Source of the DNA: Oceanispirochaeta crateris
GTDB lineage: Bacteria > Spirochaetota > Spirochaetia > DSM-2461
Length of the DNA stretch: 64,000 nucleotides
Reading direction: 5' to 3'
Assembly (NCBI RefSeq): GCF_008329965.1
Contig: NZ_CP036150.1
Location: 2,480,001-2,544,000 of the forward strand
Made by a program: the position numbers and the translations under genes. Of the stretch, positions 44,793-52,364 are shown in pieces. The notes under the pieces were generated by a model. It worked only from the letters and a program-made list of their open reading frames with translations. It made no database searches and was not told where the DNA came from. Numbering within the stretch: the first letter of the stretch is position 1; every line of letters begins with the position of its first letter.

Positions 44793-44821
44793 AAACTACC
44801 AAAATGCTTTTCCTTTGTCAA
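44793..44821 (-). promoter_or_regulatory. Promoter for tRNA-Thr-rpmG-tRNA-Trp-secE-nusG
   Basis: On the minus strand, a perfect TTGACA (44821-44816) and TAGTTT (44798-44793) are 17 bp apart, 21 bp upstream of the tRNA-Thr 5' end. It is the best entry point for the whole tRNA/ribosomal cluster. Confidence 0.75.
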
Positions 44822-44884
44822 CTGCTTTACCCAAAAAATAGCATATAAATACACTTGCCAAATATATCCCTATACTGAATAAAT

Positions 44885-46267
44885 TTATTCGGATACAGGA
44901 TAATCCCGGTAAAATGAGACAACACTTTCACAAGCCCTTCTATATCGCCTGTACTTTATATCATAGATATCAGAGAATTCCTTCCGCGGATGAATTTCAT
45001 GCTTGATCTTCACCAGATCCTCCGAAGCCTCAGAAACGCTATTGTAGATTCCAAGCGCAGTAGCAGCCAAACAGGCACAACCCAAGAGCTCCGCATCTTC
45101 AATCTCTGGAATGAGCATCGTCTTCCCTGTGATATCCGCCTTCATTTGATTCCACACAGGACTCTTGGCCTGTCCGCCGGAAACCCTTAGTTCATGAACA
45201 GGCAAGTCTAATTCTTCAAAAATCTCCAGACTTCTCCTGACGGCAAAGCCGATAGCTTCCATCACAGAACGACCAAGTTCAAATTTGCCTTGACCAGGCT
45301 CGAGGCCGGAAAACAGACCTTTTTTAAATTCCCAAAGATTCTCGCCCTTCATACTTGGAAAGAAGAAAGGATGCCCCTGGCTGGCAGGAACAGCATTAAC
45401 CCCATCCATGGTTTCCTTATAATTATTCTTTTCCTGACCTGTCAATTGACGATACCATTCAAAAAGGCTTCCTGTTGAGGAAAGAATGGCGGAAATATTC
45501 ACAAGCCCTTTTACAGCATGAGGGAGCTCTCGAACACGGCTATCCCCTATGGCGGCAGAGGCACAATAGTTGATCCCTTCAGAAGTACCCGCTCTATCAC
45601 AGATCCGACCGGGTTTCATGGCTCCCGAGCCGATAAGAGAGGCAATGAAGTCAGACCCGCAGGCGACGACCGGAATACCAGGTTTAAGGCTCGTTTTTAG
45701 AAAAGCATTCTCTGAGACGGGAGCAACCACGCTTCCCATATGTACAATTTCAGGAAATGCGGACTTCCTGAAATGAAACCGCTCAAGTTCTGAATCGGAC
45801 CAAATGTAGGGAATATATCCCTCTTGTGGAGCGACCATGACTGACCGTCCAGTCAATTGAGTATACAGAATTTCTGGACAAGAGAGAAAAAGATCTGATT
45901 TTTCATACAATTGCGGCTCGTTCTCTCTCAACCAATTTATTTTTGATAGATAGTAGGAAGAGCTGTGAATCGAAGAATCTCCCAAATCACTATTCCACAT
46001 CAAAGCCGGAGAAAGAGGCTTCCCCTGTGCATTGGCAGCCACCATGGTAGGTCCATTGCCACTGATGGCCACAACACTGACCTTTGAGGCACCCAAAGTC
46101 TCAAGGATTTCCAGAAACCCCTGGCTCCACAGTTCTGTAGAAAATGAAAAATCTCCCTTGAGAGACTCCAAAGGAAACCTCACCCTGTGATAAGAGAAGA
46201 GATAACCTTCTTTGGTAATGAGACCGCCCTTCATAGAGGACGTCCCGATATCAACAGCCAGAATCAA
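44885..46267 (-). CDS. FGGY-family carbohydrate kinase (xylulokinase-like)
   Basis: This 460-residue protein has the FGGY fold: an N-terminal ATPase domain with DIGTSSMKGG and the catalytic-type Asp in ACGSDFIASLIGSG, and a C-terminal domain with LRVSGGQAKSPVWNQMKADITGK (the adenine-binding signature). Substrate is not fixed by sequence; xylulose, gluconate or glycerol kinases are all in this family. The TTG start at 46267 has GAGGTGA upstream. It lies 20 bp after the PRPP synthetase, so they are likely one operon, hinting at pentose-phosphate supply. Confidence 0.85.
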   Translation of the reverse strand: MILAVDIGTSSMKGGLITKEGYLFSYHRVRFPLESLKGDFSFSTELWSQGFLEILETLGASKVSVVAISGNGPTMVAANAQGKPLSPALMWNSDLGDSSIHSSSYYLSKINWLRENEPQLYEKSDLFLSCPEILYTQLTGRSVMVAPQEGYIPYIWSDSELERFHFRKSAFPEIVHMGSVVAPVSENAFLKTSLKPGIPVVACGSDFIASLIGSGAMKPGRICDRAGTSEGINYCASAAIGDSRVRELPHAVKGLVNISAILSSTGSLFEWYRQLTGQEKNNYKETMDGVNAVPASQGHPFFFPSMKGENLWEFKKGLFSGLEPGQGKFELGRSVMEAIGFAVRRSLEIFEELDLPVHELRVSGGQAKSPVWNQMKADITGKTMLIPEIEDAELLGCACLAATALGIYNSVSEASEDLVKIKHEIHPRKEFSDIYDIKYRRYRRACESVVSFYRDYPVSE

Positions 46268-46287
46268 GGGTCACCTCATTGGAGATA

Positions 46288-47523
46288 TTATTTTTTCTTC
46301 AACATCCTTTGGATCATCTTGCTATTATCCAAAAGAGGAGATACAGAACGATTATGATGCACTCTAGAGATAGAACGGGCAAAAAGGTTGGAAACACTAG
46401 CCGAAAAAAACCATTCCTTAGAGAGGATTTCTTCCGGAAGAGTCACAGCATTTGTTCCCACTATATAATCAAAATAGCCCTCTTTATACGCCTCGTCAAA
46501 ATGCTCAACAGCAGAGCCGGAAAACATGGGTAGAGAGACAGAGCAAATGATTTTCTTCGCACCCAACTCCCTGATAAGCTTCATGGCCTTGATCAGAGTC
46601 CCACCGGTTCCCAACATGTCATCAGCCATAAAAACGGTTTTACCATCAACATCTCCCAATAGACGGGCAGAAGTAATGTTCGAATCTGCAGCACTCCGGG
46701 TTAGCTTGGAATAGTCTCTTTCCTTATAAAGGAGAGCAAGAGGCTTCTTGAGGGAGTTTGCATAAAATTTATTCCGCTCGATGGCTCCAGTATCGGGAGA
46801 CACAACAACGAGATCCTCTTCCATCATATTGATCTTACCGCTCAACTGACGGAGGATCTGGTAGGATGCATGAAGGTTCTCAAGGGAAAGCTTATGAAAA
46901 CAATGAGAAATTTCTTTGGAATGGATATCCAGAGTAATGATTCTTTCCACGCCCATGTTTTCAAACATCCGTCCCAGAGTTGAGGCGGTCAGGCCTTCAC
47001 GGCCTTTGGACTTATGCTGTCTGCTATAGGGATAGGTGGGGAGAACAAGACTGACCCTACGGGCTCCCGATTGCATGGCCGCATCGATTGTAACAAAAAG
47101 ACTCATTAAATGATCATTAACTGAGCAGACAACCTTCTCATCCGAACCTGCATACCGGATGGGTGTGTTATTGGCCATATCCTGAACAATGTAAATATCC
47201 GCCCCCCTGATGGAGCGCAGAATTTCAGTTTTGATTTCACCATTGGCAAACTTGGTCACCTTACAGGGAATTTTAAAAGAAGGGCTGCGGTAACTAAGGG
47301 AGTCTCCTACAGCGGAAACCCTATGGGAAATGACATCACTTGCAAAATTGGACTGCTTACCTACTTCCTCTCTATCCATATTATAGAGACGGGAAATATA
47401 GCTGACTTTTTTTTCGAACCGTGTCCTGTAAATCGTCTTTAAATGGGAGGTGATTTCATCGGCAAACTGCTCCCCTCCTGGGCAGGCGATCACACCAAGA
47501 GACGTTGGTTTGGAAAAACTCAT
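46288..47523 (-). CDS. prs: Ribose-phosphate pyrophosphokinase (PRPP synthetase), long form
   Basis: PRPP synthetase makes 5-phosphoribosyl 1-diphosphate from ribose 5-phosphate and ATP. The N-domain has FANGEIKTEI and VRG-like IRGADIYIVQD, the middle has LVLPTYPYSRQ (catalytic flexible-loop region), and the PRPP-binding loop reads FMADDMLGTGGT. At 411 residues it is about 90 longer than the common form. An insertion of about 50 residues follows the first N-terminal strand (about 30-85), and there is a C-terminal extension. ATG with AAGGAT upstream. It diverges from the BMP transporter. Confidence 0.9.
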   Translation of the reverse strand: MSFSKPTSLGVIACPGGEQFADEITSHLKTIYRTRFEKKVSYISRLYNMDREEVGKQSNFASDVISHRVSAVGDSLSYRSPSFKIPCKVTKFANGEIKTEILRSIRGADIYIVQDMANNTPIRYAGSDEKVVCSVNDHLMSLFVTIDAAMQSGARRVSLVLPTYPYSRQHKSKGREGLTASTLGRMFENMGVERIITLDIHSKEISHCFHKLSLENLHASYQILRQLSGKINMMEEDLVVVSPDTGAIERNKFYANSLKKPLALLYKERDYSKLTRSAADSNITSARLLGDVDGKTVFMADDMLGTGGTLIKAMKLIRELGAKKIICSVSLPMFSGSAVEHFDEAYKEGYFDYIVGTNAVTLPEEILSKEWFFSASVSNLFARSISRVHHNRSVSPLLDNSKMIQRMLKKK

Positions 47524-47633
47524 CTGTTATCCTTAATAATTTTTGAACTTCGTCTCAAAGATATCACGCTCTATCATGAGGGGTCAATATTCATCTTCTA
47601 TTGATTCACCTTGAAATGTGGTTCTTTCAGGGG

Positions 47634-47662
47634 TTTACCAGCCCTGTAGATTACACCATAAT
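47634..47662 (+). promoter_or_regulatory. Putative promoter of the BMP transporter operon
   Basis: TTTACC (47634-47639) and CATAAT (47657-47662) are 17 bp apart. A start near 47669 would give a leader of about 70 nt, part of which forms the hairpin at 47696-47721. The -35 match is partial. Confidence 0.4.
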
Positions 47663-47695
47663 TTGCTCGAGGCTCTCTAAGCCCATTGATAAATC

Positions 47696-47721
47696 ACGGA
47701 GCTCCTTGCAAAAGGGTCCGT
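47696..47721 (+). promoter_or_regulatory. Leader hairpin before the BMP lipoprotein gene
   Basis: ACGGA (47696-47700) pairs with TCCGT (47717-47721), and an inner CCTT/AAGG stem closes a GCAA-type loop. It lies directly upstream of the AAGGAG ribosome site. A smaller GGCT/AGCC hairpin precedes it. The structure could control translation, but I do not recognise a known riboswitch class in it. Confidence 0.45.
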
Positions 47722-47739
47722 TATTTAAGGAGTTTTATA

Positions 47740-48783
47740 ATGACCAATTTTTCAAAAAACATCGCCAGCGCCTTAGTGCTGGTTTTGATGATCGTGATAC
47801 TGGGTTCCTGTGCCCCGAAAAAAGAGACTTCAGCGAATTCATCCTCCGAATCCCTCTCGTTGGCAGTCTTCGTCCCGGGAGTCCTTTCGGGAAGTCCGAC
47901 ATATGAGATGATGGATGCTGGAGTGAGAAAAGCAGCAGCAGAAAAAGGGATTCCTGTTAAAACAGTGGAAGGTGGATTCAACCAGGCCGAATGGAAATCA
48001 AAGGTTCTGGCTCTTGCTTCTGAAAAAAAGTATGATTTGATCATCACATCCAATCCCTCCATGCCCGAAATTTGCAGAGAGATTAAAAATGTATATCCCG
48101 ACCAGGATTTTTTGATCCTCGAAGGAAGTAGCATAGAGAATGATACAGTTTCTACATTCCTCTTCAGCCACCTTGAATTGTCCTACCTCATGGGATATTT
48201 TGCCGGCTTGGCCACAAGATCGAATGAATTAAGCGGCGCCAACAATGAACTGAAAGCCGGTCTCATCGCCGGTCAGGAATATCCTGAAATGATGCAGAGG
48301 ATAAAACCCGGATTCATTCAGGGACTGAAAGCTGCGGCGGGAGAGGAAGCCGAACTTGATTTCAGGGTGATTGGAAACTGGTACGATGCGGCCAAGGCCT
48401 CTGACCTGGCATCCAGTATGTACGATGATGGAGTTGATATTATCCTGACTATCGCTGGAGGCGCCAACCAGGGCGTTGTTACCGCAGCAAAAGAGAAAGG
48501 AAAATACGTTTTATGGTATGATACAAATGGTTATAGCATAGCACCGGGGGTCATCCTTGGAAGCGGTGTCATCAGAGAAGACAAAGCCGCCTATGAACAA
48601 ACACTTCTCCGATTGGAGGGAAATCTGGAACCAGGATCATCCGTTTATGCAGGGGTCAATGAAGGGTATCTGGATTTCATAGACGATGATCCTCTCTACA
48701 TAGAGCATGTGCCGGAAGCCCTGAGGAATTCCATGGCTCAGGAAAACAAGAAACTGAGACAGGGAACTCTCCTTTTCCGCTAA
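47740..48783 (+). CDS. BMP-family ABC transporter substrate-binding lipoprotein
   Basis: This 347-residue lipoprotein has a signal peptide and lipobox LGSC (Cys24). The remainder is a BMP/PnrA-type periplasmic-binding fold (LSLAVFVPGVLSGSPTYEMMDAG, YDLIITSNPSMPE, SYLMGYFAGLATR, DIILTIAGGANQGVV). BMP proteins bind purine nucleosides or related ligands in spirochaetes (PnrA/TmpC of Treponema). The sequence is divergent, so the ligand is uncertain. The ATG at 47740 with AAGGAG is preferred over an upstream ATG that adds 18 residues before the signal peptide. It starts a four-gene importer operon. Confidence 0.85.
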   Translation: MTNFSKNIASALVLVLMIVILGSCAPKKETSANSSSESLSLAVFVPGVLSGSPTYEMMDAGVRKAAAEKGIPVKTVEGGFNQAEWKSKVLALASEKKYDLIITSNPSMPEICREIKNVYPDQDFLILEGSSIENDTVSTFLFSHLELSYLMGYFAGLATRSNELSGANNELKAGLIAGQEYPEMMQRIKPGFIQGLKAAAGEEAELDFRVIGNWYDAAKASDLASSMYDDGVDIILTIAGGANQGVVTAAKEKGKYVLWYDTNGYSIAPGVILGSGVIREDKAAYEQTLLRLEGNLEPGSSVYAGVNEGYLDFIDDDPLYIEHVPEALRNSMAQENKKLRQGTLLFR

Positions 48784-48811
48784 AACGGGAGGATACAAAG
48801 GAGAAAGCCCC

Positions 48812-50335
48812 TTGTCAGAGATCCAACAACCGGTCCTAACCATTAAGAACGTCACGCATCGTTTTTCAGGAAACAATATCACGGCCTGCCAGAACATCAC
48901 GCTACAGGCCTACAAGGGTGAGATTTTGGCACTGATGGGTGAAAACGGTGCAGGAAAATCGACTCTGATGTTTCTCCTGTCCGGGTTTTTGACTCCCAGC
49001 GAAGGAAGCCTGTCTGTTGCGGCGGGCTCCTCTCTCAGGGACAGAAGAGAATTTACAGGCATGATTCATCAAAAACCATTGCTGGCTGGCAACCTCACTG
49101 TTTTTGAAAACATCATTCTGGAACAAAGAGGAAAATCACAAAACCTGTTTATCAACCCCAAAATCCTGAAAAAGAGCATATCTGAAATACAACAGAACTA
49201 TGACCTGCCCCTTGATCTGGACATGAAAGGCATGGACCTGACGGCTCCCCAGATACAAAGAGCCGAACTCATCAGAGCCTTATGGAAGAAAAAATCCTTA
49301 ATCATCCTGGATGAGCCGACGGCCAGCCTATCTGACAAACAAATAGCCAGGCTCTTTACCCTAATGAAGCAACTCAAGGATGAAGGAAAAACAATTATTT
49401 TCATCACTCATAAGATTCATGAGGCAGTTGTCACTGCAGACAGGATGGCCATTCTGAGAAGAGGGCGGCTCATGGCTGTAGGAGAGACCAGAGACTTTGA
49501 TGCCTCAGAAATTTCTCGCCTGATGATTGGTGAAGATTCAATACACCAGACCGCTCCTGCACAAACCAAAACAGAAGTCAGCCCCTCCAAGGGAAAGGTT
49601 GTATTGGAATTATCAGGAGTGGATGTGACAGAATTGGGAACCCGCCGCTTGAAAGGGCTCTCACTAAGCCTGAGAGCAGGGGAAATTCTTGGTATCAGCG
49701 GGATCAGAGAGAATGGCTTAACTCATCTCGAAGACCTACTCAGCGGTATGATACAACCTTCAAAAGGGGAAATTCTGATCAATGGCCGCAATAGAATGCC
49801 TTTGACCCCCTACCGGCTCAGACGCTGGAAAATCTCATATATTCCGGCAGACCGTCTCCACAGGGGCGCTGATCCGAGTTCATCCCTGGCAGAGAATCTA
49901 TCCGTTCTAAAAAGAGAGATTTCTGGAGGATTTAAAAGCTATCGAAAGAACTTCATCCTCTGGTCTAAAAAATATATTAAGGACCATAATATTAAGGGCA
50001 GTGCCGAGCAGCGGGTAGGAACACTTTCTGGAGGAAATATTCAAAAAATGATTGTCGCCAGAGAATTGGGAGAGTTGCCCCGGCTGTTAATCGTTTCGGA
50101 ACCGAGCTGGGGACTGGACTTCAAAAGCAGGGAAGAACTCCACGAACAGCTCATTAAAGCCAGAAACAATGGAACCGCCGTTCTTCTTCTCACCACAGAC
50201 CTGGATGAGATGCTCCAGTTGAGTGATCGCGCCTGCGTCCTGACCGAAGGGATTCTCAGTGAAATCTCGAAGAATGACAAAGAATGGAATAGAACCTATG
50301 TAGGAGAGATCATGACAGGGGCCGATAAAGTATGA
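48812..50335 (+). CDS. Dual-domain ABC transporter ATPase (BMP/sugar type)
   Basis: This 507-residue ATPase has two nucleotide-binding domains. The first has an intact Walker A (GENGAGKST) and Walker B (LIILDEPTASLS) but a degenerate signature (LTAPQIQ). The second has a degenerate Walker A (GIRENGLTH, without the Lys) but an intact LSGG signature and an altered Walker B (LLIVSEPSWGLD). This pairing of one catalytic and one degenerate site is common in the RbsA/MglA-type ATPases of this class. The start is TTG at 48812 with AAAGGAG upstream. It lies 28 bp after the BMP lipoprotein. Confidence 0.9.
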   Translation: MSEIQQPVLTIKNVTHRFSGNNITACQNITLQAYKGEILALMGENGAGKSTLMFLLSGFLTPSEGSLSVAAGSSLRDRREFTGMIHQKPLLAGNLTVFENIILEQRGKSQNLFINPKILKKSISEIQQNYDLPLDLDMKGMDLTAPQIQRAELIRALWKKKSLIILDEPTASLSDKQIARLFTLMKQLKDEGKTIIFITHKIHEAVVTADRMAILRRGRLMAVGETRDFDASEISRLMIGEDSIHQTAPAQTKTEVSPSKGKVVLELSGVDVTELGTRRLKGLSLSLRAGEILGISGIRENGLTHLEDLLSGMIQPSKGEILINGRNRMPLTPYRLRRWKISYIPADRLHRGADPSSSLAENLSVLKREISGGFKSYRKNFILWSKKYIKDHNIKGSAEQRVGTLSGGNIQKMIVARELGELPRLLIVSEPSWGLDFKSREELHEQLIKARNNGTAVLLLTTDLDEMLQLSDRACVLTEGILSEISKNDKEWNRTYVGEIMTGADKV

Positions 50336-51360
50336 ACAAAGTAAAGATTCCCCCCAGCCTCCCGGTCTTAGCCCTCTGCCTCGTCATGGCTCTCGTGGTG
50401 ATTTCCTTATTCAGCACATCCCCCATGGAGACCATGTATTATTTCATCCCCGCTGTTCTAACCAACCCCCTTTATCTGGGAGAGATGCTCAACATGGTCA
50501 TACTTCTGAGTCTTACCGGCCTGGGAATCACTTTGGCATTTAGTGCGGGATCATTTAATCTTGGTGGAGAAGGCCAACTCTACATGGGGGCTCTCTGTTC
50601 TGTTCTGGCGGCCCGATACCTCCCCCATCTTCCTGGGATTCCCGGCCTGCTAGTGATCACTCTCTGCGGAGTGGCCGGAGGAGCTTTGATGGCTCTCATC
50701 TCGGGGCTTATGAAGGCCTTATGGCAAGTCGATGACCTGATTAGCACATTCCTCCTTTCGGCAGGAGTGACCAAGGTCATCGATTACCTCATTGCCGGTC
50801 CCCTGAGCGATCCTGACAGCTACCTTATGACAACTGCCGCTCTGCCTGAAAAGTTCAGATTGACATCCCTCCTCCCTCCCAGCCCGTTTAACCTGAGCTT
50901 TCTCCTGCCTTTATTCCTCCTCCCCCTGTTTTATTACCTCCTGAATCACACAAGGTGGGGGTATGAATTGAAAATGACAGGAAGCAGCAATAGCTTTGCC
51001 AGATTTGGCGGACTGAATACGGGTCTGTATGAAACAATCCCCTTGACCATTAGCGGTGCCCTCCATGGCCTTGCAGGCTCTCTGGTTCTCACAGGGACTT
51101 ATTATGCGGGGATTCAGGGATTAACCTCCGGACTGGGATGGAATGGGATTGCCGTTGCCCTGATCGCTGGACGGAAGATTCCCGGTTTGATCCCGGCAGC
51201 CCTCTTTTTTGCCTGGATCAGCCAGGGAGCCAAAGTGGCTGTTCTTCAATCGGATTTAACTCTGGAGCTGGGAGCCATCATTCAGGGAATACTCTTCCTC
51301 TTAATCTCATCTCAGGTTCTGAGACTCCGTTCAAAATCATCCATGGAAAAAGCCCTATGA
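50332..51360 (+). CDS. ABC transporter permease (BMP type), first
   Basis: This 342-residue protein has about eight to ten membrane helices and the BPD_transp_2 family look (FSAGSFNLGGEGQLYMGALC near 64-83, TSGLGWNGIAVALIAGRK near 264-281). It overlaps the ATPase stop as ATGA. It would form the membrane pore with the next permease. Confidence 0.88.
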   Translation: MNKVKIPPSLPVLALCLVMALVVISLFSTSPMETMYYFIPAVLTNPLYLGEMLNMVILLSLTGLGITLAFSAGSFNLGGEGQLYMGALCSVLAARYLPHLPGIPGLLVITLCGVAGGALMALISGLMKALWQVDDLISTFLLSAGVTKVIDYLIAGPLSDPDSYLMTTAALPEKFRLTSLLPPSPFNLSFLLPLFLLPLFYYLLNHTRWGYELKMTGSSNSFARFGGLNTGLYETIPLTISGALHGLAGSLVLTGTYYAGIQGLTSGLGWNGIAVALIAGRKIPGLIPAALFFAWISQGAKVAVLQSDLTLELGAIIQGILFLLISSQVLRLRSKSSMEKAL

Positions 51361-52193
51361 TCATGAATATTCTTGGTAGCGCATCTCCCTTGATTCTGGC
51401 TGCTCTAGGAGGACTATTGACCGAAAGAGCAGGAATTTTAAACATCGCTTTAGAAGGAATGATCCTCAGCGGTGCCTTCACATCTCTCCTTGTCACAAGC
51501 CTCAGCGGAAGCCCCGGGCTTGGCATACTGGCGGCAATTTTAACCGGTACGATTGTGGCCGGAATTTTCAATTTCAGCAGTTTTACCCTCAAAGGGAATC
51601 CTTTTATCAGCGGATTGGGCATCAACATCCTCGTTCCCGCCCTCATTGCCTCCATTACACAAAAGCTCTATGGGAACCAGGGAATCATTAGACCGGCACA
51701 AATCAGGGCCCTTCCCCGGCCGGGCGGTTTGGATCTTTTTATATGGATAGCCTTAGGGGTCCTCATACTCTTGATGGTCCTTTTTTATAGGACAAGATCC
51801 GGCCTCATCATACGCAGCTGCGGCGATCATCCGGATCTTCTAAAGAGTAGAGGAGTAGACCCTCTTAGAGTGAAAAGGCTGATGGTTCTTTTGTCGGGAA
51901 TGCTCTGCGGAGTGTCTGGATCGGCCATATCCCTCCGTTTAGGTGTTTTTGTCCCGGGAATGTCGGCAGGCAAAGGCTGGATCGCTCTTGTAGCCATTTA
52001 CCTGGGATACAGAAAGATCCCGGGAATTGCCCTGGCCTGTCTCTTTTTTGCTCTAGCCGAATGGGGAACCAACAGAGCCCAGGGATTTCTGGGAGTTCCC
52101 CCCAGTCTGATCCTCAGCTTTCCCTACTTTCTGACCCTGGCTGGCTTACTGCTCTTTTCCATAAGGAGAAACAGAACACATCCATCGGAGTAA
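51357..52193 (+). CDS. ABC transporter permease (BMP type), second
   Basis: This 278-residue second permease starts MIMNILGSASPLILAALGG, with the family's TERAGILNIALEGMIL motif and GMSAGKGWIALVAIYLG. Its ATG overlaps the first permease's stop as ATGA. A longer frame reaching back to 51138 only runs inside the previous gene and is rejected. It completes the lipoprotein-ATPase-permease-permease set, as in PnrA-E type nucleoside importers. Confidence 0.9.
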   Translation: MIMNILGSASPLILAALGGLLTERAGILNIALEGMILSGAFTSLLVTSLSGSPGLGILAAILTGTIVAGIFNFSSFTLKGNPFISGLGINILVPALIASITQKLYGNQGIIRPAQIRALPRPGGLDLFIWIALGVLILLMVLFYRTRSGLIIRSCGDHPDLLKSRGVDPLRVKRLMVLLSGMLCGVSGSAISLRLGVFVPGMSAGKGWIALVAIYLGYRKIPGIALACLFFALAEWGTNRAQGFLGVPPSLILSFPYFLTLAGLLLFSIRRNRTHPSE

Positions 52194-52364
52194 TTTTTTA
52201 GTCAGAAGTTTTTTAATTATTGATTAAAAGATTCTTTTTTTCTATTGCACCTGCTAGCTCTCCCCTATTAAACTGAACCGTCCAGTTTTCAGTTCTGGAT
52301 CTATCGTCTATATAGAAGAATCGTTATTTATCTATACAACAAAGAAATACAGGAGTTCTAATAT
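52194..52364 (+). other. Intergenic region before the Na/Pi cotransporter
   Basis: This 171-bp AT-rich gap has no gene. Several weak promoter-like pairs occur (for example TTGATT/TATTGC near 52220-52250 and TTCAGT/TATAGA near 52290-52320), and a small TCCAG/CTGGA hairpin is present. None is good enough to assign. A CAGGAG ribosome site 9 bp before the ATG at 52365 is clear. Confidence 0.5.

Noticed and set aside
51138-51356. N-terminal extension of the second BMP permease
   Set aside because: It overlaps the first permease in another frame, lacks a ribosome site, and the coupled ATGA start at 51357 gives a normal-length protein.
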